Below are positions 25,583-35,022 of a stretch of 64,000 bases of DNA, one piece after another; position 1 is the first letter of the stretch; the number at the start of each line of letters is the position of its first letter. Location of the stretch: positions 186,001 to 250,000 of the forward strand of contig NZ_FQZQ01000003.1 in assembly GCF_900142085.1 (NCBI RefSeq), in the 5' to 3' direction. The position numbers were made by a program, and so were the translations under genes. The stretch is from Shimia gijangensis (GTDB taxonomy: Bacteria > Pseudomonadota > Alphaproteobacteria > Rhodobacterales > Rhodobacteraceae). The notes under the pieces were generated by a model. It did no database searches. It saw only the letters and a list, made by a program, of their open reading frames with translations, and was not told the DNA's origin.

Positions 25583-26190
25583 GTTTTCCTGACGGTTCTC
25601 GCGACCGATGCACGGCCAATTGAAGATCTAATGCCGAGGAAAAGGTTTTGACGCCGGATGACGGGGCACATCCGGTGCGGTGGATCGCAAGCAAGGGTGT
25701 CACACAGCAACAATTGGCGCTGAAGCCCAAGCTGCAACCAATCAGAACAGTGGCGGGTGCACTTGGGCATGGTTTGCCGAAACGGGGTTTGTATCTATCT
25801 CCACAGCATCGGGTCTTGATATCTTCGCCGATTGCCAAACAGATTTTTAGTGCGCACGAGGCCCTGATTGCGGCTCATAAGCTGATCGAGATCCCCAGCA
25901 TCTTTGTGGATCAAGATCTACGATCCGTTTCCTATTTTCACATGCTGTTCGACAACCACGAAATTGTCTTTTCCGAAGGCGCACCTTCGGAAAGTTTGTA
26001 TACAGGTCGCGAAGCGCTTAAAGCCATTGGACCCGAGGCATGTGAAGAAGTGATGATTTTGTTTCCTGAACTGAACAACCCTGACTTTCTGCCTGTAGCG
26101 GCGCGGCACATCCCTGAAAAAGGGAAAGATGTCAAAGCTTTAGTAGGTCGTCACATTAAGAACCAAAAACCGCTTTTGGTGCATTTTTGA
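25583..26190 (+). pseudogene. Truncated and frameshifted Hint-domain gene
   Basis: Two frames together spell a Hint (hedgehog/intein-like) domain. The first frame, right after queA, reads TVLATDARPIEDLMP and then runs into a stop at 25649-25651. The second, one base out, continues EEKVLTPDDGAHPVRWIA, followed by GLYLSPQHRVLI and a complete C-terminus to 26190. The break is near 25634-25640 and fits loss of one base. The N-terminal part with the catalytic Cys (C-x2-GT type) is missing, since the frame begins within queA. A TTG at 25648 with GAGGAAAAGG in front could still translate the remaining 180 residues. The family in Rhodobacteraceae has no known biological role. The stop overlaps the TTG start of the next gene. 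Confidence 0.7.
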
Positions 26191-26954
26191 CGGTCGGAAT
26201 TGAAACTTACATTATTTTGGCTCTTGCGGGCGTTTTGGCTGGCGTGGTGAATGCCATTGCAGGCGGCGGCACGTTTTTCACATTTCCCGTACTGATCTGG
26301 GTGGGCTTGCCACCTCTGGTCGCCAATACGACAAATATGGTGGCCTTGTTGCCCGCAAATCTGGTTGCTTTGGCCGCGTATCGCCCGCAACTGCGCCACC
26401 TTGGGCGGAAATGTCTGGGTCCGATGATTCTGGCGGCGCTCGGCGGAACACTTGGTGCCACAATGCTCTTAGTTTTAGGGGCACAGGTATTTGCGGGATT
26501 GGTGCCCTATCTCATCGGATTTTCAACCATACTGTTTGCCACGGCCCCCAGACTGCGTCGCGCTGTGTTGGCTTGGGGGCGCAACACGGGCCAAAGCTGG
26601 CCGATATTGCCGATCTTGGTCTTTTTCGCCTTCACCGTTTATGGCGGGTATTTTGGCGCAGGTTTGGGTCAAATCATGCTGGCCGCGTTGATACTCATCG
26701 GATTTGACGATCTGCATGAAGCCAATACATTGAAAAACCTTGTGGTGTTTTCGGTCAGTCTGGTTGCGGTGGTGGTGTTTGGGTTTGGTGGTTCGGTATC
26801 CTGGCATTTTGCTCTGGTCATGATGGTCAGCTCCTCGATCGGCGGTTACCTGGGTGGCCGTCTGGCTTTGACTGTACCGCAATCCGCTCTTCGCGTTGCA
26901 ATCATTTGTTTTGGCCTTTTTTTAACCAGTTATTACGCCTTGGTGGGGATTTGA
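26187..26954 (+). CDS. TSUP-family transporter (TauE/SafE type)
   Basis: 255 residues with about eight hydrophobic helices and the TSUP repeats: the N-terminal GVLAGVVNAIAGGGTFFTFPVLIWVGLPP with the Gly-rich AGGGT loop and NTTNMVALLPANL, and the second half with YGGYFGAGLGQIML and ANTLKNLVVF. TSUP proteins export or import sulfite, organosulfonates or related anions; the substrate here is not visible. The start is TTG at 26187, overlapping the stop of the Hint remnant as TTGA. With no clear ribosome site of its own, it may depend on translation of the remnant. Confidence 0.88.
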   Translation: MTVGIETYIILALAGVLAGVVNAIAGGGTFFTFPVLIWVGLPPLVANTTNMVALLPANLVALAAYRPQLRHLGRKCLGPMILAALGGTLGATMLLVLGAQVFAGLVPYLIGFSTILFATAPRLRRAVLAWGRNTGQSWPILPILVFFAFTVYGGYFGAGLGQIMLAALILIGFDDLHEANTLKNLVVFSVSLVAVVVFGFGGSVSWHFALVMMVSSSIGGYLGGRLALTVPQSALRVAIICFGLFLTSYYALVGI

Positions 26955-27189
26955 TCTTTGGCCTCATTCACTCTGCCAGTTGCGCCATCGAGTACGTGAT
27001 CGAGCGTTCACTTTGCCTCAAAGTCTCAAATCACCATGGCATGGATCAGAAAGTCCCCGCCGCTTGGGGGTGAATCCAACTGACAAAACTGGGTTAGCTG
27101 GAAACTTTATCTCGCAGCAAATGCCTGCGCTGTTGGAGCGCAAACACCAAAACCATGCCGCAAACGTGTTAGGCTGGTCGTAGACAGAG

Positions 27190-27211
27190 CATACACCACC
27201 TTGTGTGTATG
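27190..27211. promoter_or_regulatory. Inverted repeat before the MFS transporter
   Basis: CATACAC, eight bases, GTGTATG: perfect seven-base arms, about 37 bases before the MFS start. The 293-base spacer from 26955 to 27247 holds no other feature I can support. Confidence 0.3.
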
Positions 27212-27247
27212 TGATCTGGAGGTTCATGGAATCGCAGGGAGGCCGCG

Positions 27248-28513
27248 ATGTTTCAGTTCTTGTCGGGCGCTTGGGCGCTGTTGTTGGGAATGCTGCTGCT
27301 GACATTGGGCAATGGCGTGCAGTCGACACTCTTGGGGATCAGGGGCGAGATCGAAGGGTTTTCCACGTTTGAGATGTCGCTTGTGATGTCTGGTTACTTT
27401 CTTGGATTCCTCGGCGGATCACGTATGGCGCCGGAAATGATCCGGCGGGTCGGGCATGTACGGGTCTTTGCGGCGCTGGCGTCGTTTATTTCCGCCGTCA
27501 TCATCATCTATCCGACATTTGCCAACCCAACAGTTTGGTTCATTTGCCGGGTACTGATCGGGTTCTGCTTTTCGGGTGTGTATGTCACCGCTGAAAGCTG
27601 GCTCAACAATGCGGCGACAAATGAAACCCGGGGTCAGGCGCTGTCGCTGTATGTGATTGTGCAAATGATCGGTGTGGTCACGGCACAAGCCATTCTGGTG
27701 ACAGCTGATCCGTCGGGCTTTGTTCTGTTTGTGATCCCTTCGGTGCTGGTTTCCATCTCATTTGCGCCAATTCTGCTCAGCATTTCGCCGACGCCTGCGT
27801 TTGAGGCCACCAAACCGATGAGCCTGCGTGAACTGGTCAATATCTCTCCTTTGGGCACGGTGGGTATGTTTCTTTTGGGGGGTGTATTTGCGGCTCAATT
27901 CGGGATGGCGGCAGTCTATGCGGCCTCGATAGGCCTATCCGTGAAAGATATTTCGTTGTTTGTTGCGTCTTTCTATGTCGGTGGAATGATTGTGCAGTAT
28001 CCGTTGGGCTGGATGTCCGACCGTATGGATCGCCGGGTTCTTATCCTGATTGCTGGATTGATCGGGGGGATAGGTGCGATTGTCGGTATGCTGCTTGGCA
28101 CGAGTTACATGATGCTTCTCGTGGCTGCGGTTCTTGTGGGCGGGTTCTCTAACCCATTGTATTCATTGCTGATTGCTCACTTAAATGACTATCTGGAGCA
28201 TGAAGACATGGCCGCGGCCTCTGGCGGAATGGTTTTCATCAACGGCCTTGGGGCAATCGCAGGCCCCGTTTTGACAGGTTGGTTTATGGCGGTATTTGGG
28301 GCTCCGGGATATTTCCTGTTCTTGGCTATCCTGATGCTGGCCATCGCTGCCTATGCCGCGTTCCGTATGACCCGCCGGGCAGGGATTGCCGTGGAAGACA
28401 CCAGCACATACGCACCAATTCTGCCTTCTTCTTCACCAGTTGCGGTTGAAGCTGCGCAAGAATTCGCCATTGAAACCGCTCTTGAAGAGGAAGATGCGGA
28501 AAATACACAATAA
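27248..28513 (+). CDS. MFS transporter
   Basis: 421 residues with twelve predicted membrane helices. The region resembles the YcaD/MFS group: FSTFEMSLVMSGYFLGFLGGSRMAPE at the start, AESWLNNAATNETRGQALSLYVIVQMIG in the first half, and YPLGWMSDRMDRRVLI (the conserved loop of the second half). The C-terminal 40 residues are acidic and hydrophilic (EEEDAENTQ). Substrate is unknown. The start has GGGAGG six bases before ATG. A second ATG (27226) with GGAGG opens another frame, judged not to be a gene. An inverted repeat lies upstream. Confidence 0.85.
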   Translation: MFQFLSGAWALLLGMLLLTLGNGVQSTLLGIRGEIEGFSTFEMSLVMSGYFLGFLGGSRMAPEMIRRVGHVRVFAALASFISAVIIIYPTFANPTVWFICRVLIGFCFSGVYVTAESWLNNAATNETRGQALSLYVIVQMIGVVTAQAILVTADPSGFVLFVIPSVLVSISFAPILLSISPTPAFEATKPMSLRELVNISPLGTVGMFLLGGVFAAQFGMAAVYAASIGLSVKDISLFVASFYVGGMIVQYPLGWMSDRMDRRVLILIAGLIGGIGAIVGMLLGTSYMMLLVAAVLVGGFSNPLYSLLIAHLNDYLEHEDMAAASGGMVFINGLGAIAGPVLTGWFMAVFGAPGYFLFLAILMLAIAAYAAFRMTRRAGIAVEDTSTYAPILPSSSPVAVEAAQEFAIETALEEEDAENTQ

Positions 28514-28613
28514 TATGTCGTGATGTCGCAATTTGTTACTTAAGGTGAACCCATTAATCTGCGTAACATTTTCATGTCACCGTGGTGGGTGATCAAACAC
28601 AAGGAGTTTGGGC

Positions 28614-29204
28614 ATGGCAGGGCCCGAAGAAATCTTGAAGTTCTGGCTCGACGAAGTGGGGCCAGAAGGTTGGTATGCTGTATCAGAAGACTTGGATCAG
28701 GAGATCAGGGACAAGTTTCTGGATACCTGGAAAGACGCGCAGGAAGGCAGTTTTGCGCAATGGCTGACATATCCCAGCGGTGCGCTGGCCTATATCATCC
28801 TGAATGACCAGCTCTCCCGGAATATGTTCCGGGGCACATCTAAGGCGTTTTCGTCGGATCGTGCAGCGCTGAGTGCAGCCAAAGCGGCAATTCATCAGAA
28901 ATGGGACCTGAAAATCGACGAGCCCGCGCGGCAGTTTTTCTATCTTCCCCTGATGCATTCCGAAAACCTATGCGACCAAGAGCGTTGCGTGCGAATGATG
29001 CTGGAACGGATGCCGGAAACAGGCCCGTCCAATATGCTGCACGCCAAAGCACATCGCGAAGTGATCCGGCTGTTTGGTCGTTTCCCGTATCGCAATGATG
29101 CGCTTGCGCGATCCTATACCGGCCCCGAAAAAGAATACATTGATCTCGGTGGGTATGGGTACACGGTGCAACAGCTTCAGAAAGTCCATCAAGCGGCCGC
29201 TTAG
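28614..29204 (+). CDS. DUF924 family protein
   Basis: 196 residues of the DUF924 family, which has an all-helical fold related to tetratricopeptide repeats. The typical pattern is present: EEILKFWLDEVGPEGWY at the start, YPSGALAYIILNDQLSRNMFRGT, then FFYLPLMHSENLCDQERCV and HREVIRLFGRFPYRNDAL. The function of the family is not known. ATG at 28614 has AAGGAG with eight bases spacing. The last four bases overlap the end of a convergent coiled-coil membrane protein gene. Confidence 0.87.
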   Translation: MAGPEEILKFWLDEVGPEGWYAVSEDLDQEIRDKFLDTWKDAQEGSFAQWLTYPSGALAYIILNDQLSRNMFRGTSKAFSSDRAALSAAKAAIHQKWDLKIDEPARQFFYLPLMHSENLCDQERCVRMMLERMPETGPSNMLHAKAHREVIRLFGRFPYRNDALARSYTGPEKEYIDLGGYGYTVQQLQKVHQAAA

Positions 29205-29599
29205 GCCTCGGGTTTCTGACAGTCGCGTAGCTCAATCAATGTGCGCGTCGCCTTGTCCGAGGCGGCGTCGATGGCGGTGATCATCAACCGATCCGGTGTG
29301 TCGACAATTTTGTCCATCGATGCTTGCAGCTGTGCCAACTTGGCATCCAGTGCATCTATGCGGGCCGCGATCTGGGTTTGCCCTTGGGCTGCGGATAATT
29401 CTATGCGTAGGGTGGCCACTTCAGTGGTCAGGCCTCGAACACTTTTCGTAACAGGCTCCAGAACATCCAAGTTGGCCGCAAAGTTTCCAGCGACACGCTC
29501 GGCTGTGCTGGAAACTTGCCAGAACAAAAACAGACATACAGCCACGAGGATCAGGGTGGCATTAATCATTGCGAGCAAAAGGTTTTTTACAGTTTTCAT
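29201..29599 (-). CDS. Small membrane-anchored coiled-coil protein
   Basis: 132 residues. A hydrophobic segment at about 8-28 (LAMINATLILVAVCLFLFWQV) anchors a predicted coiled coil (LTTEVATLRIELSAAQGQTQIAARIDALDAKLAQLQASMDKI), with an Asp/Ala-rich tail. I do not recognise a family. The start has AGGAAG upstream, and the gene is divergent from lpdA. Its last four bases overlap the convergent DUF924 gene. Orientation with the long soluble part in the periplasm is likely but unproven. Confidence 0.6.
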   Translation of the reverse strand: MKTVKNLLLAMINATLILVAVCLFLFWQVSSTAERVAGNFAANLDVLEPVTKSVRGLTTEVATLRIELSAAQGQTQIAARIDALDAKLAQLQASMDKIVDTPDRLMITAIDAASDKATRTLIELRDCQKPEA

Positions 29600-29749
29600 G
29601 ACGAGGACTTCCTGTGAAACGTCTTGTCCTCAAAATGACTCAAGACGCTCGGAAATCAAAACACCAATTGAAATGATCGCTCAATGGGCTTCGTTGAAGT
29701 ACCGGGGAATCTGCATTAGGTTCTTAGGAAGCACATAAGGGAGAGACGC

Positions 29750-31144
29750 ATGGCATCGGGCAATTTCGACATGATCGTGATCGGGGCGGGCCCGGGGGGG
29801 TATGTTGCGGCCATTCGCGGAGCACAGCTAGGGCTGAATGTAGCGATTGTAGAACGCGAACATCTTGGTGGAATTTGCCTCAATTGGGGCTGCATTCCGA
29901 CCAAGGCTTTGCTGCGGTCCTCGGAAGTGTTTCATTTGATGCATCGTGCCGCTGAGTTTGGTCTCAAGGCTGATAACATCGACTATGATCTCGATGCGGT
30001 AGTCAAACGTTCGCGCGGCGTGGCCAAGCAACTCTCAGTGGGCATTGGCCACTTGATGAAAAAGAACAAGATCAAAGTGTTCATGGGCGCCGCGACTCTG
30101 CCAGCTAAGGGCAAAGTGAGCGTTACAACCGACAAAGGTAAAGAAGAGCTGACCGCCAAACATATTGTTCTGGCCACTGGTGCCCGCGCCCGCGAGCTTC
30201 CGGGGCTTGAGGCGGATGGTGATCTGGTCTGGACCTACAAGCACGCCTTGCAGCCACCACGCATGCCAAAGAAATTGTTGGTCATAGGTTCGGGGGCTAT
30301 CGGCATTGAGTTTGCGAGCTTTTATAATACGTTAGGTGCCGACACAACGGTGGTTGAGGTGATGGAACGGGTGTTGCCTGTAGAAGACGCTGAGATCAGC
30401 GCCTTCGCCAAAAAGGCCTTTGTGAAACAGGGTATGACCATCATGGAAAAAGCCATGGTCAAACAACTGGATCGCGGCAAAGGCAAGGTCACGGCCCATA
30501 TAGAAAGTGGCGGTAAGATCCAGAAGCAAGAGTTTGACACTGTGATTTCCGCCGTAGGTATTGTCGGCAATGTCGAGGATCTGGGGCTTGAAGCCTTGGG
30601 CGTTAAACTGGACCGGACCCATGTGGTGACGGATGCCTATTGTCGTACCGGTGTGGACGGACTTTATGCGATTGGAGACATCGCTGGCGCGCCGTGGTTA
30701 GCCCACAAAGCATCCCACGAAGGCGTCATGGTGGCCGAACTGATCGCAGGGGGCAAACCCCACGCCGTAAAGCCCGAAAGCATCGCGGGTTGCACCTATT
30801 GTCATCCGCAGGTGGCCTCGGTGGGGTATTCCGAAGCCAAGGCCAAGGAATTGGGCTACGACATCAAAGTGGGCCGTTTCCCGTTCATCGGCAATGGCAA
30901 GGCGATTGCCTTGGGTGAGGCTGAGGGCATGGTGAAAACAGTGTTCGACGCCAAAACAGGCGAGTTGCTGGGCGCGCATATGGTCGGTGCCGAAGTAACC
31001 GAAATGATTCAGGGCTATGTGGTTGGGCGCCAGCTGGAAACCACGGAAGAAGACCTGATGCAAACCGTGTTCCCGCATCCCACTTTATCAGAGATGATGC
31101 ACGAAAGCGTTCTCGATGCTTATGGGCGTGTGATCCACATGTAG
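29750..31144 (+). CDS. lpdA: Dihydrolipoamide dehydrogenase
   Basis: 464 residues, the usual length. It reoxidises dihydrolipoyl groups of 2-oxoacid dehydrogenase complexes with NAD. The FAD-binding GAGPGGYVAA is at about residues 12-21, the redox-active disulfide in GGICLNWGCIPTKALL at about 38-53, the NAD site in LVIGSGAIGIEFASFY, and the interface HPTLSEMMHES at the C-terminus. It stands alone, divergent from a coiled-coil gene. It is likely the E3 for the PDH complex encoded at 2399-6451 or for a branched-chain 2-oxoacid complex, as neither operon in view carries an lpd copy. Confidence 0.93.
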   Translation: MASGNFDMIVIGAGPGGYVAAIRGAQLGLNVAIVEREHLGGICLNWGCIPTKALLRSSEVFHLMHRAAEFGLKADNIDYDLDAVVKRSRGVAKQLSVGIGHLMKKNKIKVFMGAATLPAKGKVSVTTDKGKEELTAKHIVLATGARARELPGLEADGDLVWTYKHALQPPRMPKKLLVIGSGAIGIEFASFYNTLGADTTVVEVMERVLPVEDAEISAFAKKAFVKQGMTIMEKAMVKQLDRGKGKVTAHIESGGKIQKQEFDTVISAVGIVGNVEDLGLEALGVKLDRTHVVTDAYCRTGVDGLYAIGDIAGAPWLAHKASHEGVMVAELIAGGKPHAVKPESIAGCTYCHPQVASVGYSEAKAKELGYDIKVGRFPFIGNGKAIALGEAEGMVKTVFDAKTGELLGAHMVGAEVTEMIQGYVVGRQLETTEEDLMQTVFPHPTLSEMMHESVLDAYGRVIHM

Positions 31145-31155
31145 ATTTTCATTTT

Positions 31156-31176
31156 CCGATTTCCGGTAGAAATCGG
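31156..31176 (+). other. Hairpin downstream of lpdA
   Basis: CCGATTTC and GAAATCGG around CGGTA, 12 bases after the lpdA stop. No T-run follows, so it is a weak terminator candidate or an RNA-stabilising stem. Confidence 0.35.
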
Positions 31177-31305
31177 ACTCCGCCGGTAGGGAAATATGCA
31201 TCCATTTAGGGGCGGTATGTCAGCCTTGGACGTCGGCTCTAAAGGTTTGGGCGGCTCATCAGTTTTAGCCCGTAAATGTCGTCTGCTGACAGAAACAGAC
31301 AAAAT

Positions 31306-31320
31306 GTTCGCTGTATGTTC
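31306..31320. promoter_or_regulatory. LexA (SOS) box upstream of uvrA
   Basis: GTTC, seven bases, GTTC: an exact match to the direct-repeat LexA site of alphaproteobacteria, 65 bases before the uvrA start. It predicts SOS control of uvrA. Confidence 0.75.
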
Positions 31321-31385
31321 TCACTTTTATGTTGGAACATCGGCACAATTAACCTATCTCTAGGACATTGGTTTCGGGGGCTTTG

Positions 31386-34244
31386 ATGGCTGAGTTGAAA
31401 AACATTGAGGTGCGCGGTGCGCGCGAACATAATCTCAAGAACATCGACGTGGATATTCCACGCGATCAACTGGTGGTGATTACCGGCCTGAGCGGTTCAG
31501 GTAAGTCGTCTTTGGCGTTTGACACAGTCTATGCCGAAGGCCAGCGTCGCTATGTCGAAAGCCTGTCGGCCTATGCGCGTCAATTCCTTGATATGATGGA
31601 AAAACCGGACGTCGATCACATCAGCGGCCTGTCGCCAGCTATTTCGATTGAACAAAAAACCACAAGCAAAAACCCGCGTTCAACCGTCGGCACTGTGACC
31701 GAGATTTATGACTATATGCGGCTGTTGTTTGCCCGTGTTGGCACGCCGTTTAGTCCGGCCACCGGATTGCCGATTGAAGCACAACAGGTCCAGGACATGG
31801 TGGATCGCATCATGACCCTGCAAGACGGGGTGCGTGGCTATTTGCTGGCGCCGATCGTGCGGGACCGAAAAGGTGAATATCGTAAAGAATTCCTTGAGTT
31901 ACGCAAACAGGGTTTTCAGCGGGTCAAAGTGGATGGTGTGTTTTACGAACTGGATGAGCCTCCTACGCTGGATAAGAAATTCCGCCACGATATCGACGTT
32001 GTGGTCGATCGTCTTGTGATCCGGGAAGGTTTGGAAACGCGGCTGGCTGACAGTTTGCGAACCGCGCTTGATCTGGCAGACGGGATTGCCATTCTGGAGA
32101 CCGCCCCAAAAGACGAAGAGCCGGAACGCATCACGTTTTCTGAAAACTTTGCCTGCCCGGTCAGCGGGTTCACAATCCCCGAAATTGAGCCGCGTTTGTT
32201 TTCCTTCAACGCGCCGTTTGGGGCTTGTCCGGAATGTGATGGGCTGGGCATGGAATTGTTTTTTGACGAGCGCCTTGTGGTGCCGGATCAAACATTGAAA
32301 ATCTACGACGGTGCGCTTGCGCCGTGGCGCAAAGGCAAATCGCCTTACTTCCTGCAAACCATTGAGGCCATCGCCAAGCATTATGAGTTTGACAAGAACA
32401 CAGCATGGAAGAATCTGCCAGAAAAGGTTCAGCAAGTGTTCCTGCGCGGCTCTGGCGAGGAAGAAATCCCATTTCGCTATGATGAAGGCGGGCGTGTTTA
32501 CCAGGTGACGCGGGTTTTTGAAGGGGTGATCCCCAATATGGAGCGCCGTTACCGCGAGACCGATTCCAACTGGATTCGGGAAGAATTTGAGCGTTACCAA
32601 AACAACCGGCCATGCGGCTCTTGTAACGGTTATCGGTTACGCGAAGAGGCGCTGGCGGTAAAGATTGCAAAGCTGCATGTGGGGCAGGTTGTGCAGATGT
32701 CGATCCGCGAGGCGTTGGCGTGGATTGAGGATGTTCCGAACCATTTGACAGCCCAAAAACAAGAGATTGCGAAGGCGATTGTGAAGGAAATTCGCGAACG
32801 CTTAGGATTCCTGAATAATGTGGGATTAGAGTACCTTACGCTTTCACGTTCAAGTGGAACGCTGTCGGGCGGGGAAAGCCAGCGCATCCGTTTGGCCAGC
32901 CAGATTGGCTCTGGGTTAACGGGAGTTCTTTATGTCCTCGATGAGCCGTCGATTGGCCTGCATCAGCGTGACAATGATCGGCTTTTGGGCACACTCAAGA
33001 ACCTGCGAGACCAAGGCAATACTGTGATTGTTGTGGAGCACGATGAAGAGGCCATTCGCGAAGCGGATTACGTCTTTGATATTGGGCCAGGCGCAGGCGT
33101 GCATGGTGGGCAAGTGGTTTCCAAGGGGTTGCCCGCTGAGATTGCTGCTGATCCAGCCTCGATGACCGGGCAGTATCTGTCGGGAAAACGCGAGATCTCT
33201 ATTCCTGTGGACCGCCGTAAGGGCAATGGTAAATCGATCTCGGTGGTCAAAGCGTCGGGAAACAACCTGAAAAACGTGACAGCCAAGTTTCCATTGGGAA
33301 AATTTGTCTGCGTGACGGGCGTATCGGGCGGGGGGAAATCCACGCTAACCATTGAAACCCTGTTCAAAACGGCATCGATGCGACTGAACGGTGCGCGCCA
33401 GACACCGGCGCCCTGCGAGACTATCAAAGGTCTCGAACATCTGGACAAGGTGATCGACATTGACCAACGCCCCATCGGGCGCACACCACGCTCTAACCCG
33501 GCCACCTATACCGGGGCCTTCACCCCGATCCGGGATTGGTTTGCCGGATTGCCCGAAGCCAAGGCACGTGGGTACAAGCCAGGGCGCTTTTCGTTCAACG
33601 TTAAAGGCGGGCGTTGCGAGGCCTGTTCCGGCGATGGATTGATCAAGATCGAGATGCATTTCCTACCGGATGTCTATGTCACTTGCGAGACCTGTCAGGG
33701 TGCTCGGTATAACCGGGAAACTCTGGAAATAAAGTTTAAAGGCAAAAGCATAGCAGACGTTCTTGATATGACTGTCGAGGATGCGCAGGACTTTTTCAAG
33801 GCGGTTCCAAGCATTCGTGACAAGATGGATGCACTGGCGCGGGTGGGGCTTGGGTATATCAAGGTAGGGCAACAAGCGACCACTCTGTCGGGTGGTGAAG
33901 CACAACGGGTAAAGTTGTCGAAAGAACTGGCCAAACGTTCAACCGGGCGCACGCTGTACATCCTGGACGAACCTACCACGGGCCTGCATTTCGAAGACGT
34001 GCGCAAGCTGTTGGAAGTGCTGCATGAGCTGGTTGACCAAGGCAACACCGTGATTGTGATTGAGCACAATCTGGACGTTGTGAAAACCGCCGACTGGATC
34101 ATTGATATTGGCCCCGAAGGGGGGGATGGCGGTGGTGAGATTGTAGCTGTTGGCACGCCCGAAGATGTTGCCCAGAATGCACGCAGTCACACCGGGCATT
34201 ATCTGGCGGATATGCTTTCTGGAAAACGGGTTGCTGCCGAGTAG
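31386..34244 (+). CDS. uvrA: Excinuclease ABC subunit A
   Basis: 952 residues, standard for UvrA, the damage-scanning ATPase of nucleotide excision repair. First Walker [10 protein letters not shown] at about 31-39, first zinc-binding module with CPECDGLG, a CGSCNGYR pair, first signature [14 protein letters not shown]. The second Walker A is [10 protein letters not shown], the second zinc module is CEACSGDG / [10 protein letters not shown], and the second signature is [11 protein letters not shown]. The longest frame starts at 31368; ATG at 31386 is preferred ([16 protein letters not shown]). A GTTC-N7-GTTC LexA box lies upstream. It stands apart from lpdA by 241 bases. Confidence 0.96.
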   Translation: MAELKNIEVRGAREHNLKNIDVDIPRDQLVVITGLSGSGKSSLAFDTVYAEGQRRYVESLSAYARQFLDMMEKPDVDHISGLSPAISIEQKTTSKNPRSTVGTVTEIYDYMRLLFARVGTPFSPATGLPIEAQQVQDMVDRIMTLQDGVRGYLLAPIVRDRKGEYRKEFLELRKQGFQRVKVDGVFYELDEPPTLDKKFRHDIDVVVDRLVIREGLETRLADSLRTALDLADGIAILETAPKDEEPERITFSENFACPVSGFTIPEIEPRLFSFNAPFGACPECDGLGMELFFDERLVVPDQTLKIYDGALAPWRKGKSPYFLQTIEAIAKHYEFDKNTAWKNLPEKVQQVFLRGSGEEEIPFRYDEGGRVYQVTRVFEGVIPNMERRYRETDSNWIREEFERYQNNRPCGSCNGYRLREEALAVKIAKLHVGQVVQMSIREALAWIEDVPNHLTAQKQEIAKAIVKEIRERLGFLNNVGLEYLTLSRSSGTLSGGESQRIRLASQIGSGLTGVLYVLDEPSIGLHQRDNDRLLGTLKNLRDQGNTVIVVEHDEEAIREADYVFDIGPGAGVHGGQVVSKGLPAEIAADPASMTGQYLSGKREISIPVDRRKGNGKSISVVKASGNNLKNVTAKFPLGKFVCVTGVSGGGKSTLTIETLFKTASMRLNGARQTPAPCETIKGLEHLDKVIDIDQRPIGRTPRSNPATYTGAFTPIRDWFAGLPEAKARGYKPGRFSFNVKGGRCEACSGDGLIKIEMHFLPDVYVTCETCQGARYNRETLEIKFKGKSIADVLDMTVEDAQDFFKAVPSIRDKMDALARVGLGYIKVGQQATTLSGGEAQRVKLSKELAKRSTGRTLYILDEPTTGLHFEDVRKLLEVLHELVDQGNTVIVIEHNLDVVKTADWIIDIGPEGGDGGGEIVAVGTPEDVAQNARSHTGHYLADMLSGKRVAAE

Positions 34245-34271
34245 TCTAGTTGATTGAAGACAGTGTTTGGT

Positions 34272-34309
34272 GTCGTGGCCGTCCCAAAAGGAACGCCACG
34301 ACCCATTTT
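34272..34309 (+). terminator. Putative terminator after uvrA
   Basis: Eight-base arms GTCGTGGC / GCCACGAC, 15 bases apart, followed by ATTTTG. It lies between the convergent uvrA and small RcnB-like gene. Confidence 0.5.
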
Positions 34310-34315
34310 GAATTG

Positions 34316-34627
34316 TCAGTCGAACAATACAGAGGCAAGACCCAGTACGGACACGATGACAAGCAAATCTTCATCCATCGCGACCACATGATCTCCCACA
34401 ACCCGATAGCTGTGACCTCTTGGAAGAGCTGGCAAGCGACGCTTTTGGACTCGAGTTAACCTCTTGGTGTGTAACACTTTCTTATTTGCATAAGGGTGTG
34501 ATTTTTCTACTTTCGAATGATGGGCGTTAGCCTGACGCGCCGTCTTCTTTTTGCCACCGACATCGGCCAGCCCGGCGGTTGCAGTTATAGTGGCCAGGAC
34601 AATTGCTGCTACGATAGTTGATCTCAT
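34316..34627 (-). CDS. Small exported RcnB-like protein
   Basis: About 103 residues. A signal peptide (MRSTIVAAIVLATITATAGLA) is followed by a basic, His/Lys-rich region and a C-terminal LPRGHSYRVVGDHVVAMDEDLL that resembles the RcnB/YXWGXW-type periplasmic proteins. A longer frame begins at 34642, but the ATG at 34627 has GAGG nine bases upstream. The family is small and mostly uncharacterised; E. coli RcnB influences nickel/cobalt homeostasis. The link is by short motif only. Confidence 0.55.
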   Translation of the reverse strand: MRSTIVAAIVLATITATAGLADVGGKKKTARQANAHHSKVEKSHPYANKKVLHTKRLTRVQKRRLPALPRGHSYRVVGDHVVAMDEDLLVIVSVLGLASVLFD

Positions 34628-34689
34628 TACTCTGTTCCTCATTACGTATTGCAGTTACACGCAAGAACAGAGAGCTTCTGTCGCCAAGA

Positions 34690-34707
34690 GCCTGACTTTT
34701 GTCAGGC
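34690..34707 (-). other. Hairpin over the stop codon of the DUF2892 gene
   Basis: GCCTGAC / GTCAGGC around a TTTT loop. It includes the TGA of the DUF2892 gene. No U-run follows on that strand, so it is at most a weak terminator. Confidence 0.35.
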
Positions 34708-34899
34708 CTTGGCTGTGCTTAGTCCGAGAAGGCTGTACAGCCAGCAGGTTGAGAAAATACCAGTCAGTGCGATCGGTACACCGATGAGGAACAGCGGGTT
34801 ATAGTTAACAAAAAACCCGAGAGTGAGAGTCGCGCCAGCACCGATCCGCAAAATGCGATCAAAGCTGCCAACGTTTTTTGCAAAAATCTTGGAGGCCAT
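34702..34899 (-). CDS. DUF2892 (YgaP-type) small membrane protein
   Basis: 65 residues, two hydrophobic segments and the DUF2892 start pattern (NVGSFDRILRIGAGATLTLGF), with NPLFLIGVPIALTGIFSTCWLYSLLG following. The single Cys near the end (FSTCWLY) is the one conserved in this family. These proteins are the membrane part of YgaP-like sulfurtransferases but also occur alone, as here. The gene stands alone on the minus strand, followed by the small RcnB-like gene. Its role is unknown. Confidence 0.82.
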   Translation of the reverse strand: MASKIFAKNVGSFDRILRIGAGATLTLGFFVNYNPLFLIGVPIALTGIFSTCWLYSLLGLSTAKA

Positions 34900-35022
34900 T
34901 TAGGGAACCCTTTTACTGTGTGTACCTTCATCAGATAGGTGTTGGTTGCGGTCTTTCGAGGGGGCACACAGAAAAATGAGGCCCGCCACTAGCGGACCTC
35001 GCAAAATTCTTCCAAGCTTGTG

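Noticed and set aside
27226-27300. ATG with GGAGG opening a second frame ahead of the MFS gene
   Set aside because: It overlaps the MFS start in another frame and reads as low-complexity sequence without a known pattern. The GGGAGG before 27248 gives a better start.
31899-32600. Minus-strand frame within uvrA
   Set aside because: It lies antisense in a well-supported gene; no supporting motif.
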